A stretch of DNA of 64,000 bases, taken from Dolomedes plantarius. Its lineage: Eukaryota; Arthropoda; Arachnida; Araneae; Dolomedidae. The notes beneath the pieces were generated by a model that did no database searches, was not told the origin of the DNA, and saw nothing but the letters and a program-made list of their open reading frames with translations. The first letter of the stretch is position 1; every line of letters begins with the position of its first letter. Positions 45,405-58,640 of the stretch are shown piece after piece. Location of the stretch: positions 56,186,159 through 56,250,158 of the forward strand of contig OU015500.1 of the NCBI GenBank assembly GCA_907164885.2, in the 5' to 3' direction. The position numbers and the translations under genes were made by a program.

Positions 45405-47553
45405 AACCGAATTATTGAATTTGCAGTTTGAATATGTGCAACACACAAATTACACAACCCCGGTGCTCAGTCTTCGACTGAACTATTTTGTTAGTAAACT
45501 ATGTATGATCGTAAATCGTCTGTCCAGCAAATGCATCATAGTTATTTTCATTGGTGACATTTTACACTCGATAAAAGGAAAATAACGAAGTATTTCTTCA
45601 TGGTATCGGGCACATATTTGTTACTTTAATAATGCTCCGTTAACTTATGCAGCTAATATATTTCGCTAATATTGATCTGAGAAAAATAATTATGATTCAT
45701 TGGCACTGAAAGCCTCTTTATGTATTTTGTTGCATTTAACTTCCACCAAGACTTTTAAGTTTTTTCCAGGTGAGAGAATTCATGGGGAAGGGGCTAAACC
45801 AACAGGCATGTAGTTTTCATAAAAGAAAAACACTAATATGTATTCCCAGATCAGTCCTTATTAGAAATTTAATGCTGGCTTTTTCCTTGAGAGTAATGGT
45901 CTCAAAGATTCTCTTAAAGCAATGGTTTCTAATTGATGGTCCGAGTGAACTCAATAAGAGGTCCACCAAGTCAGGATAAAAAGAAATTGATTTCATCGTT
46001 TTAAAATGACCGCGAATTGAAAGAATAAAATTTAAACTGGGAGCAAATTTTTTTTAGGTCGCAATTTTTTTTTCGAAATTCTAATATTTTTTCCTCTTTC
46101 TGATTTCAAGTACACACAAAAAAATCCTCATTCTTCATCAAAATTACTAATATATTTTTTGTGATTCGGAATAGCAGCATCTCATCCATTTCGTAGCAAC
46201 GCCGGAATTTTACAGCTAGTAAAGCAAATGCAAGCAGAAAAATCTCGTTCATTCTTGAGTTTTCAGAAGCTTTATTTATGCTTGCAATTAAGTGTAATTT
46301 TCTGTTACATTTGTTTTGTTACTGAGATTATTTGTAAATTTTCTATGAAAGTTGTTTAAGACAAATATTTTTTTTTATTCAGAAAATAATACCCATTCTT
46401 TAAAAATATACTTTAAAAGGATTGGTTGGGAAATGGTCGCCAAAAAATTCTTTTTTGGACAGGTGGTCCCTGATCAACAAAATGTTATAATCAACTATCT
46501 TAAAGGGATGAAAAATAAATAAAATTTACATTGCCAATTTCACCTATAAGAAGAAATAATGAAAAAGAGAGTACATGTTGAAATCTTTTGTAAGAGACCA
46601 AATAAAAACGTCATTAATTCTGTTCATCATAAGGGGACATAAGATCTCAAAAAATGAAATGGTGATAAACCTATGTCGATGATAAATTTTATATGTAAAA
46701 AAGTCTAGGACATTTTAGAGTTATATGACTATGAACTCTTTGAAATATAATCAGATATTGAATTAAAAGGATTATTAAAGATTCCCTTTTTAAGTCAGTT
46801 TTCCGCAATATATAAAATTAAAGTCTGTGTTCAATAAGCTTCTTTTTAAGGAACATGGATTAAAAGAGTTAATAGTATATATCGAAAAAGGGATTCACAG
46901 ATAAAGGAAACACAGAGCCAACAAGAATTCTTCATCATGAATAGCTCCCATTTTTCCTTCACATATTTTTTCGTACGGAACGCAAACATTGGGTTTTGTG
47001 TCTTTCGTAAATTTGCATAGATACTTCTGAAATTTACTCGTCTATGCTCGGGTGGACAGAAGTGGGAGGATTTTCCTAAACAATAGACATAAAGGAAAGG
47101 TACATTTATTTATATTGACACTGGTTTTTTATACTAAATGTGCTGCTGAAAGAAATACTTCTTTTTATACAAATCTGTAGTTGTAAAATCCTCACATATC
47201 TCCCTTAACCATACATACAAAACTTTTTTTAAAAATTAATATAAATAAATGCGCAAATGAAAGCAACAACAACAGAATTCCCCTGCTGAGCAGGTTTTCC
47301 ATGGCAAGGGTTTGTATAGAAAGTAGGCAGGTTTGTACTTTCTGTTCAAACGTGTGTCCGTAAAGCCCTCACACGTGTGATTTATCAATCTATACATAAC
47401 TAATCTAGTGTAATATGAATATATACAGATGTTAAACAAAATATAATTCCCTCACTGTCAAGGTATTCCCCCCATTCACCTGTGCATTCGTATATTAAAT
47501 TAAATATCTTATATATTTCTGTAATTTTCATGCTTTGAAGAATCATTGAGTGA
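44780..47553. other. AT-rich non-coding stretch
   Basis: No supported gene. It contains one TA microsatellite (45359-45401). A hAT-like word, CAATGGTTTCTAATTGATGG, at 45920 and TTGGTTGGGAAATGG near 46424 hint at a worn hAT copy, but the ends and target duplication do not match. Confidence 0.45.
45359..45401. repeat. (TA)n microsatellite
   Basis: About 43 bp of alternating TA. Confidence 0.97.
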
Positions 47554-48795
47554 TACAATATCTGGCCAAAACTATTCGGACACCCCCTTGAAGAAGTGGA
47601 TCTGACAGGTGATACAATTTGATGCGTAACTGAAAGCTAGAAGAGTGTTGGTAGTGGTTTGTTATTTCATATTTATGCGTTTGTGAGACAATGAGTAAGT
47701 CAAAGGAGCATAGTGAGTTTGATCGTGGCATTATAGTGGGATGCCACCTTTGTGGGAAATCAGTTCGTGAAATTTCGGACATTCTACAGAAGCCAAAATC
47801 CACTGTGAGTGATGTAATTGTGAAGTCGAGAAGTCGAGGTAGTGAAACTGCAGAAAAACGAAGTGGCAGGCCGAAAACAATTAGTGAACACAGCCGTAGA
47901 ACTATGAAAAGGGTAGTGAAACAAAATCGCAAGTTCGTGTTGATTGAAATCACTCAGGAGTTCCAAAGTTCATCAGGCGTTAGTGCTAGCAGCAGGACTA
48001 TTCGTCGAGAGTTAAACAACCTGGGATTCCATGGTGGTTCAGCCGTTCACAATCCGAACATCACTCCCCAGAATGCGAAGAGTCGATTGCAATGGTACAA
48101 AGCTCACCGTTGCAATCGACGGACGATTATTGGACTGTGGACTTGTGTAAAAATGTTCTTTTAGTTATGAACCTCGCTTTACAATCCAGCAGTCCGATGG
48201 ACGCGTCTGGATTTGGCGGATGCCCGGCGAACGCTTCTTACGGGACTGCATTTTGCCGACAGTTAAGTTTGGTGGGTGGGTGAGGGTTTGAGGGGGATAT
48301 TTATCACGGTTTGGTGAGATTCTTAGTTCCTGTGGTTGAAAACATGAACTCTGAGATGTATGTGGACATTCTGGACAGTGCTGCTCTCCCAAATCTATGG
48401 CAATATTTCGGGGAAGGCCTATTTCTCTTCCAGCAGGATAACTGCTTCATTCACGGATCGAGACGCGCTGGCATGGTTTGACGAAATGGGTGTTCAAAAA
48501 CTGTACTGGCCTTCTCAGAGCCCCGATCTAACTCCCATTGAACACTTTTGGGACAAATTAGAACGCAGATTACGTAGCCAACCAAATCGACCATCCTCAC
48601 TGCCAGCACACTTCTGTTGTGATGGACGCCTGGAAGTCAATTCCCATGGACACTTATCAAAAACTGGTTGAAAGTCTTCCCAGATGTGGGCAGGCTATCA
48701 TTGATGCAAAAAGGAGGACCAACATCATATTAATATATTCCTCAGGACTATCCGAGTCCCACTGGGCGTCAGGATACTTTTGGCCAGATAGTGTA
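47554..48795 (+). mobile_element. Decayed Tc1-like element, 1238 bp
   Basis: The element at 47556-48793 lies between TA dinucleotides. The left end reads CAATATCTGGCCAAAACTAT and the right end is the inverse of CACTATCTGGCCAAAAGTAT, so 18 of 20 bases match. A transposase relic fills the interior on the plus strand. Confidence 0.9.
47691..48735 (+). pseudogene. Tc1-like transposase with frameshifts and altered first Asp
   Basis: From ATG 47691 the paired helix-turn-helix region is intact (SVREISDILQKPKSTVSDVI, then a SGRPKT linker and a second HTH ending SRTIRREL). Near 48115 the frame slips. The next block contains SYEPRFTI, where relatives have SDE, so the first catalytic Asp appears changed to Tyr. 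VWIWRMPGER follows, then further stops and shifts. The second motif, QQDN, survives near 48435, and the third, SPDLTPIEHFWD, survives near 48523 with its Glu. The C-terminus runs to about 48735. At least three frame changes make it non-functional. Confidence 0.85.
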
Positions 48796-49090
48796 TATTT
48801 AATTTCATTAATTTTTGAAAAAGTTCGGATACTGGAATTTAGAAATAAATTACTTTTCATTGACCTAATCCAAAGGTTAAAAAAAATCTTTGGAGTTAGA
48901 ATAATATTTTAGGAATTTCTCATTTTCACCAAGAAAAAAAAAAACTAACCTACCAGGCTTGTGTAAATAAATGACGGAAGTTTTTCTGTAAATATTTAAC
49001 TGCTAATTTTACAAAATTTTAAACATTTCCTACTTAGAAGTAATTTTTCTACTAGCTAATTACCGTTTTCATTGTGTATTAATTTTTTCA
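48796..49090. other. AT-rich spacer
   Basis: Nothing recognised. Confidence 0.5.
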
Positions 49091-49094
49091 GAAC

Positions 49095-49600
49095 ACTTCC
49101 TGGAACTTCAATTTCTGTGTTGTCGTGCAATGCTCTTAATGCATTTTCCTGAATATCTTATTTGATATGGAAACGTCGTCGTTCGAAATAATTTTTAAGC
49201 ATAGAAAACAAGAAAAAAAAGTATCATAACCATAATCCTACATTTGCATTGGCAAGCAGTTTCTGACTTATTTCAACACAGTTCATTTCGTAATCGCCAC
49301 TCAGTAAACGTTGCACGAATTTTGCTTTGACGAGGAACATCTGCAGTTTTTAGTTAAAATTTGATGGCAAGATCCTATGCTAATGCCCTTTTGATCAACA
49401 ACTTCTCAGACAGTTTATGAGTCTTTTTCACGAATTACAACACGACCACTCCGTCGTCGATGGATACCGAAGACAGCCGAGGCCCTGGTATCTTCAGAAA
49501 CTGATATTCTGCCTTCTTCGAAATTCTTGAACATCTTAAAGAACTTTCGGTTCATACAGTCCTCCCTGTACACTTGATTAAGCAATCGATGAAATGTTTG
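49095..49600 (-). pseudogene. Relic of a mariner transposase N-terminal part
   Basis: Minus-strand translation in one main frame shows, in order, RKFFKMFKNFEEGR, a DTRASAVFGI segment where relatives have a GRPSTS linker, then EVVDQKGISIGSCHQIL, which matches the second helix-turn-helix of mosquito/SETMAR-type mariners. Several stops interrupt it, and a GYDT word near 49230 may mark the start of the catalytic domain. No inverted repeats were found. Recognition rests on motif order only. Confidence 0.5.
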
Positions 49601-50227
49601 CTAAATGTATAGCAAAATTCCGCATACACACACACACACCCACATGTTCACACACTTTATTAAGTTCTTTCTGTCTCACTTCGCTGCAAATCCAAAGAAC
49701 AGCTTATGCAGGTGCTCATTTCAGAAAATGCAGCTCGATGGCTAATAATAATCGCATGACTAATAACCATGGTGTCAAAACCTGCTGCTAGGCTCTGTAA
49801 CCATAGATAGCCCACTTCCTGCATTGTTTGGAAACACTGTTTAAAAGGCTCGGCCTTTTATTGAACACGTCTTATACTGTAGTCTTGTGCGTATCCGCAA
49901 GCTTCTCGCTATATATATACTCTGTAATTCAGTTATGAATTTTTGTAATCAAACATGATAATCAATTCATCAGTAAGTTTACATTAAATCAGCCTTTATT
50001 ACTAACCAGCATAAAAACTGTAGTGTCTTAATCAGTGCTTATCAGTAAAGTTAGCCTGTATTATAGAGTATAATAATATAAAGAATTCAACACACAAAAA
50101 AAATTATAAAGCGGGCATAGACTGCCAAACAAATTAAGTGAAAATCTACCCTAGCGTTGAAAACTTTTAACTTTTCAATATAAGATTGCGCTGTTGCAAC
50201 AAATCCTCATATTGAAAAAAGGACAAA
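49601..50227. other. Non-coding stretch
   Basis: It contains a short CA-rich run near 49624-49650. No gene or element end recognised. Confidence 0.5.
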
Positions 50228-50685
50228 TATAACTAAAAATAAATATTCCAATAGAGCTAGATAATTATAGGAAGAATGCAGACAAAAAATAAACAGAAAT
50301 CAAGCACTCAGAGTTCCACGCACCAAAGGCAAGTTTCTGTAGTAGTGCCGGAACTACACCAGAAAGCGAGCGTTGAGCCCTAAGAGCAAGTTGTCCGTGT
50401 CTTTTATTTTTTTTGACTATCTGTTTCAATGGGGATCTAGGGGCCTTGGGATGTCTTTTGGATATACCTACATTCTATCAGAAAGTTCCCATTGAAGTAA
50501 TTGATATGGTTAGGCTCCCTGATGACGAGACCAGTCGTTTACCTCGATTTCTGGTTTAGTTCCGGCACTACCTCAGAATCTTGCCTTTGGTGCGTGGAGC
50601 CCTGAGTGTTTGATTTCTGTTTGTTTTTTGTCTGCATTCTTCCTATAATTATCTAGCTCTGTTGGAATATTTATTTTTAGTTATA
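50228..50685. mobile_element. Fold-back element with ~145-bp inverted arms
   Basis: The left arm, 50228 to about 50375, and the right arm, about 50540-50685, are inverse complements with few mismatches. Both begin TATAACTAAAAATAAATATT. Shared inner words include GCTAGATAATTATAGGAAG, CACGCACCAAAGGCAAG and TAGTGCCGGAACTA. The loop of about 165 bp is non-coding. The structure fits a fold-back or MITE-type DNA element; I could not define a target duplication. Confidence 0.82.
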
Positions 50686-51520
50686 CCTGTATTATAGACT
50701 AATTTTATTGACATTTATTATAAAAAATTGTTGATTAGTCTACATAAACCAAAAATTGGATGTACACTACATCCTTATTCAACTATATATATATTCACAG
50801 TTTGAAAAAATAAAATGTTCTTCACTCATATAAAAATTCTCAGCTATTCTTGAATGTGTCTAATCTTCCCAATGCAGGTACATTATCAATTTTATTCTTT
50901 GCATCTTGGGCCGAGAAATAACGTTTTTATTAAGGAAGTACATACTATCTGCGGAAGAAAAGACTTTTGTTCAAACAAAGTATGCTGGATATTTGCTCGC
51001 AAAACTCGTAAATCTAACATTCCTTCTTATGAGAGCTAGTGTTTGCTGGTAAATAGTGAAAAAGAAGGAAACACAGCTATCGCTGCTGAAACAGCGATAA
51101 AAGACTAATAATCCCTTGCGGATAAATATATTCAGTTGAATTATATCATACTGTCCACCTTAATGAGTCTAAGAAAATATTTAATCTTTATAAATTACAC
51201 AAAATATGAGAAAACTTATTTTCAGAATTTGTTAAATGAGCAAATAATTTTGTCTGGGTGTTTTGTAAATGTTTAGGTAAATATTTCAAAATTATCAAGC
51301 CAAAGCTTTGAAGGGGAGTTAGACGAATTGCTGAAGTTCACATTTATTGCTTGTAAAAGTTTTCAGGTATGCTCGTACATAATGTTATTTTTAAAATATT
51401 TGGCTGCCATACAACGTGGAATTTAACAAACAAATCATTTATCAGTTATATAGGGTTTCTTGAGATAATCTCCGTTGGAGTTTGCAGTTTCAGAGAGAGG
51501 GAAGGCTTTTAAAAACCATT
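50686..51520. other. AT-rich non-coding stretch
   Basis: A 61-codon frame near 50854-51039 has no recognisable features. Nothing else stands out. Confidence 0.5.
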
Positions 51521-52034
51521 TACTGTAAAATCTCGAGCATAATGCGCACTTTGTTTTCATATTTAAGTCCGCAAAATTGAGGGTGCGTATTATACTCGCG
51601 TACAAAAAAAAACGTAGTTTTAAACACTGGATAAACGAACGTACAGCAGCTGTAAGACATTGCCACAAAATACGCATCTGCACTCCGTGATTCATCCACC
51701 CGTTTACTAAGCAGGTATTCCTTTTAAACAAACGGAACTCACCGTTCGTATCGTCAAGTAAGTGTGATGATGGCGATATATATTACTACGGCAACAATAT
51801 TTGTAACATAGATGCAACAACAATAGATGGGCTGTATTCTAGTGAAAGTGATGAAGACTGAAAATTTGACGGTATTGTTTGTTTTGAATTAACAATTTAT
51901 GTTTTTTTCTAGCGAATTTGACGTTTTTGTTTCTTTTTATTACAAAATTTATTTATATTAATAAATATTTGTGCAATTTTGAAATAAAGTATTGAAAAGT
52001 TATGGGTGCGTATTATAGTCGGGATTTTACGGTA
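51521..52034. mobile_element. Pogo/Tigger-like MITE, 510 bp
   Basis: The element at 51523-52032 lies between TA dinucleotides. Its left end reads CTGTAAAATCTCGAGCATAA and its right end is the inverse of CCGTAAAATCCCGACTATAA, with GCGCAC/ACGCAC following. The interior keeps an acidic S-E-S-D-E-D-like coding scrap near 51840-51860, as at the C-terminus of Tigger transposases. It is an internally deleted, non-autonomous copy. Confidence 0.82.
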
Positions 52035-53580
52035 GTTGTAATAATAAGTAGTTTTCTCTAAAATATCATTATTGGCTGATACCTTAAAATGTTGACTCCT
52101 AAATGAAATAATTTAGCCAAAAACTTTCAAAAGCATTCTAGGAATATGCAATAGATAAAAGAAAACAAAATGTTTTGATTCAACTTAAATGTATAGGAAA
52201 CCACAGAAGTAAAATCATTCTAGAAAAAATCTGTTATTTATACTGTAAACAACAATTGTCCTTTAAATATTTAATTAAATACCCCGAACCCAGTACAAAT
52301 AGAAAATAACAATTTGGTTGCATTTTTTCTTCTTGTATGTTAGCTTTTTGATAGCTGGTAAAATATACCGAAGAATGGAATATTGTACAAAAGAATCAGT
52401 TTGCATATCCACGCAATGCTAGGAAAATTATACATGCGGAAAAAGCTAACAAATTAAGCATTCATGTTAAAGAGATCTTCTGAACCTAAAAATATCTGAA
52501 AATTCTTTTCACTATTACACTAGAAACATTATGTTTCCAATCCTCAATTAGTATGAAAGTGAGGCTGAAATCTGCGAAACTTTATTGAAAAATGTTTGCT
52601 TGTGAGCAAAAGGGATGTAATTAACTGATGAAACTTGTAGCAAAAAATTCTGAGCCACTTTTCTGTTTCTACTTTTAAGAAAATTGTTAGGCTCGGTTAA
52701 GCTTGATTAAAGAATTTTTATTGAAAGAAAGTTCAGTCATGTATAAACTGTCATTAATTGTAAGGAAAAGAACTTGCTTCCTGCGTTCGAGCTCGGCAAT
52801 TATTCATTGCTATAAAACGTTCAGATAACGTAAATATGTAACATATGTCTTCGTTACTAGTGATTTTTAAGTGGTTTACATCACATTTTTTTTTCAAAAA
52901 AGTCTTCAATGTCGCATATTACAGAGGGGAAAGGATAAATTTTATCTCATGAGCTGCTGCAATTTTCCATCCCAATGACTTTCAATTAATGAAAATGATG
53001 GAAAACATGTCCCAGACTTTTTAAACGCATCCAATTTATTAATGGGGGTAAGCTGCCGAAGTTATTAATACGGGCAAAGAAAAAAAAATCGCAAACATTT
53101 GGATATTTTTCAATACTTTACATCTGAATGAAGATTTCCTGACATTTCAGTTTACATTTGAATGGATATAAAGTACATCAGAATGATTCTTTTTGTGCGT
53201 GCAAAGTGGATCTGAAGACTGGGATCTACATAAATCTAAGGCTTTGAAAGTTTTGGTAATGGAGTTTACTAGATATTAAAATTTTAAAAAGTTGAAGATT
53301 GAAAGAAAATTCTGATGAACTTGAATTAGGTAAGTATTTACACCAAAAATTAGTCACGGGAAATTAAATATATATTAGGTAAGTGGCATACAATGGAATG
53401 CTAATATATATAATTGATTATTTCTGCTGCAATTTTTAAACACAATCATAAAATTTTCAATATGCAAATTGTTTACTTAATTCAAACTATTTAGAAATAG
53501 AAATTACTTTTGATATTAAATCCAAAATTAAACTTTAACCTCGCAAGAAAAGATGATTTTCAGGAATATCTTAATATCTT
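52035..53580. other. AT-rich non-coding stretch
   Basis: No gene or element end recognised. Confidence 0.5.
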
Positions 53581-53582
53581 TA

Positions 53583-53717
<135 letters not shown>

Positions 53718-53989
53718 TTCATTCACAGTCCTGCAATTACAAACTTGTAGATATCCCTGTTTGTCCTTGGTTTTTTTTTATTAGATGTCTGGTAAAGCAG
53801 CGAAATGGTATTTACAAAACGTCTGCTTTTAAGTGTCTATCATAATTTTTCGCGGAAAATCTATACTCATCTACTATTCAGATCTTCACTTCAGCCTGGT
53901 GTGTGTGAGAATTTCTTAGTCTAATTTAAAATTGCGGGGATTCTTCGATTATTCTCCCAGGTTTATATCCCCCACCCCCTGCAACACAC

Positions 53990-54965
<976 letters not shown>

Positions 54966-55552
54966 GGATGGCAGTCTATGGGCCTGTTCACATAGGAGTC
55001 CGTTGCGTTGAGTTATATAAGGAGCCCGTTGAATTGCGTTAAGGAAAATATGACGTTGAGACGAAAATAAACCAATCATAGGCGTTAAAAATTTCATTGC
55101 TAATCGTTTGGAGGCATATGATTGGTTTATTTTCGTCTCAACGTCATCTTTTCCTTAACGCAACGCAACGGACTCCTATGTAAACAGGCCCTACTACTCC
55201 AATCGCATGAAAAACTAAATAAATAAAAAAATAATGAAATGGTTTGCTTTTGCAAGGTGTGGATTAAATGCAATATTGTTAGATAATTCGAGATATTTTT
55301 TTAACTTTCATATACTTTTTCCATTATGACGTCATTATTAGTATTATGACGTCAAAATGATGGGTTGGATGGCAGTCTACTACTCCAATCGCATGAAAAA
55401 CTAAATAAATAAAGAATAATGAAAGGGTTTGCTGTTACAAGGTGTGGATTAAATGCAATATTGTCAGATAATTCGGGATATTTTTTAACTGTCATATACT
55501 TTTTCCATTATGACGTCATTATTAGTATTATGACGTCAAAATGACGGGTTAC
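54966..55552. repeat. 186-bp tandem duplication, first copy holding a MITE
   Basis: A unit starting GGATGGCAGTCTA occurs at 54966 and 55367. Without the inserted element in the first copy, the period is about 186 bp. Both units contain two perfect TGACGTCA palindromes 20 bp apart (55327-55334, 55347-55354, 55511-55518, 55531-55538). The copies differ at roughly ten positions. Confidence 0.92.
54977..55194. mobile_element. 212-bp MITE, Harbinger-like ends, 3-bp TSD
   Basis: The element at 54980-55191 begins GGGCCTGTTCACATAGGAGT and ends as its near-exact inverse. The arms are about 85-100 bp. The flanking triplets are TAT (54977-54979) and TAC (55192-55194). The second tandem unit keeps the unoccupied site, GTCTACTACTCC, which shows that TAC was duplicated on insertion and one copy later changed. 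A 3-bp TSD with GGGCC ends suggests the PIF/Harbinger superfamily. Family assignment is tentative. Confidence 0.85.
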
Positions 55553-55789
55553 CTTCTAGTTCCTTTAATAAATGTTGTCAAAGTAATTTTAATGAAATGA
55601 CAGAAACAGGGCAAGCTGAAAATAAATACGCTACTTGATGCGTACTCGAAGAGTTGATATTTTGGTTAAATTTTAAATTTAAGAGTGATGTATAATCAGT
55701 CCAACGTCTTCTTCACACAGCTTATTTAATATTAAATTGATTTTATTCCGCAGAATTTCCCTTTCAAGAAAAAAAATTAGATTGTTTGA

Positions 55790-56880
55790 GAACATACTTA
55801 TTTTTAATTATTAGATGTTCTTATTGTCTATTTTTAAAATTAATTTATATATCCACTCATAAAATTAAAGTGTTCCATATGCTCCATGGTATGTTCTGGC
55901 TTCGTTACCATCGCACTGGTATGATAAGAATAGATCTAATAAACAGTTGTTAGTGGTGCAGGTAAATGGAAAACCACTGCTTAGCTTTATTTTTAAATTT
56001 TAGAATGATACAAATCAGTTAAACAAGCTAACAAAAGTATTTAATATTACACTTTTTTTATTCAGCCGTCTTTGCATTTAAAATATAATTTTAATTTATT
56101 TTAGGAGAAAGTTTATTTTTAATAATTATATTTTCTTATTGTGTATTTTAAAAGAGCATTTTTATATCCCTTTATAATATTAAAGTATTCTGTATGCTCT
56201 TTGACATGTTCTGAGTTTGTTGCATTTGTATTCGTATTGAAACAATAGATTTTGTAGACAGATGTTACCCTAAGCATCTGATTTTAGCCATGTCTTGATA
56301 TATATCATTTTATCATATTTTAGGAGAAAGTTTATTTTTAATAATTATATTTTCTTATTGTGTATTTTAAAAGCGCATTTTTATATCCCTTTATAATATT
56401 AAAGTATTCTGTATGCTCTTTGGCATTTTCTGAGTTTGTTGCATTTGTATTCGTATTGAAACAATAAATTTTGTAGACAGATGTTACCCTAAGCATCTGA
56501 TTTTAGCCATGGCTTGATATATATCATTTTATCATATTTAATTTCTAGAAATGTATTTCCTTCTTACTTCATATGTATTAGATACCTGATTACCATATAC
56601 AAATTTCAACTATTAGATTTTCTTATAGTCCAAATTAAAAGTTCATTTCTATACCCGTTTACACGATAAAAGTGTTTCGTATGATCCATGACATGTTCCG
56701 ACTCTGTTATTATCACTCTGGTATTATAACAGTAGATTATAACAATAGATCTGTTAAATAAATGTTATCCTTAACCTCTGGTTTTATCCATAACCTCTTA
56801 TATATCAGTTTATCTTAATTAATTAATTTCTACAAATGTATCTCTCGCATTCTTTGTACGTCTTATATGTCTACTTACCC
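55790..56880. repeat. 219-bp tandem array, two close and two diverged copies
   Basis: Two nearly identical units lie at 56103-56321 and 56322-56540, starting AGGAGAAAGTTTATTT. Diverged copies precede (about 55800-56000) and follow (about 56600-56850). They share words such as TTAGATGTTCTTAT, TATATCC...TATAA, GTATGCTC...GACATGTTC and TGTTACCCTAAGC. The close pair shows recent duplication within an old array. Confidence 0.85.
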
Positions 56881-58372
56881 TTTACAAATGGATCAGCGAT
56901 TTGTTAAATTACGCTTAAATTTATGAATCGTTGGGAATTTCATAAATAAGTTGTGTCTAGACAATCAAATATTAATTCTTAACTTAGCGCAATACAGTGC
57001 GCAGTTATTTAAGTACAAAAGAGCTTCTGCAATTCAGAAGTAAATAAAACATTTGAAACATGTACCGGATAATACATTAATACCATTGAACACGTAAAGA
57101 AGAGAGCTATCAAAGTGACATCGTCCAAAGTTTTTGCATTAGCGCGAATAGTTTGAGATATTTTAACCCATAAAAGCTTGCATGTAATAACAATTCTTTC
57201 TTAACAGTAGTCTATATTTAAGCATATGTTTTAAGAATAATAGATATACATGTTCTTTTTGTTTTTACGGATACGTGACATATAAATGTCTAAAATATAT
57301 TACAATGATTTATAAATCGTTATTAATTATACAGTGTTTTATAGTACAGTAATTGATTATGTTGGAGTATGTGACTCGAGGAACTGTTACAAACAGACAT
57401 TATAGAGGTTTACTTTTAATATTTGAAATAAAATGTGTACATATTTTTAAATACATTTTTCTAAAGACATACCTTTTGCTGAATAATATCCATTTACAGC
57501 ATAATTTTCATAATAATTATAAAGATTACTATTTTCATTAAAATTATTCTTAGATCTAATTGAAATTTTATTTTTTTTCTGTAGTACATATTTTTTCCAA
57601 AATTAGTTTGAGATGAATCATTTTCATTTAAAAATAAAGCCACTTATAAATCTGTGTTAAGTTATAACAATCTATCAGTACCCATCATTCGATATGTTCA
57701 CAACAATTGCAAAATACAACTAGTGTATGGATTTCAATATAAAAAGTGTTCATAAATTTCAAAGAAAAATATGTAATATCCATCATTGAGAATAAGTTCA
57801 AAATAATTTTAACGTTAACAGAAATACTGCGCCATTGACATTATGCTATCGACCAGAGACGCTCCCAGTATTTTTGAAATGTAGTTTCAAAAGATCTTAG
57901 GGAGATTCGAGCACATGCTTGAATTTCCCTCCCTAATATGCTGACTGGTGTCACATATTAGGGTCGTAGTCAAATACGTTATAAAATGGAGAGGAAAATC
58001 AAAGACAACTGTGTCCATTCAAAAAATTAAATTCTGCTACAGACGCATATCTAGGTCACTTCCCATCTAAAATGACAAAAATCACATGAAAGATGACATT
58101 CCAATTTTTGATATTAGCAGCATCAGTCTATTGTTGTTCTTTATTCATGCTAAAGAGGCTTATGTGATTAATTTTGAAGTTCAAAAATATTAGGATTTTT
58201 TTTAAAGATTTTGAGTTATACTGTCGCGTTTCTTGTCAAGAATATTGGCTTTCTCACGACCTCTTCAGTTGTCAAGTTTCCATTGTGACACAACTGACTT
58301 ACATACTTTGTTTAGAAGACATCGGTAGTTTGCAACTCTGGGAAGATTGCCCATACCATAATTAGAGATTGA
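56881..58372. other. AT-rich non-coding stretch
   Basis: No gene. An imperfect hairpin lies at 57897-57936 (TTAGGGAG...CTCCCTAA). Confidence 0.5.
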
Positions 58373-58640
58373 ATGGAGAGAGTATAGCTGCCATCCCACA
58401 GGTCCAGGGTTCAACCCTGCGACTGGGCAAGGTTGACTCAGCCTTTCATCTCTTGAGTGGGTCGGTAAAATGAGGACCAAGCATGCTTGGGAACTAAACT
58501 CTGGGTGTCCCACGTCAGGTTGACCACCTGACTGAGGCATATGCTCCCCAAGCCCATGGTCAAGAAAGCGGAGATGGGTACCGCCTGCCCTGGTCCACAT
58601 CGGACTGTTGCGCCGTGAGTTTAGTTTATGGAGAGAGTAT
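58373..58640 (+). mobile_element. tRNA-derived SINE with 13-bp TSD
   Basis: The SINE body, 58386-58627, is flanked by perfect 13-bp direct repeats ATGGAGAGAGTAT (58373-58385 and 58628-58640), the mark of LINE-driven retroposition. A B-box-like GGTTCAACCC lies near the 5' end and the A box is mostly gone, so the copy is 5'-truncated. The body contains GACTGGGCAAGGTTGACTCA and GGGTCGGTAAAATGAG, words I recall from a widespread arthropod SINE with a conserved central domain. There is no poly-A tail. The minus-strand open frame over it is not a gene. Confidence 0.85.

Noticed and set aside
45920..46440. Possible hAT copy (CAATGGTTTCTAATTGATGG ... TTGGTTGGGAAATGG)
   Set aside because: The terminal bases do not fit the CAG...CTG rule, and no octamer duplication was found.
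58265..58600. 111-codon minus-strand frame
   Set aside because: It lies over a SINE with a 13-bp target duplication and shows no domain.
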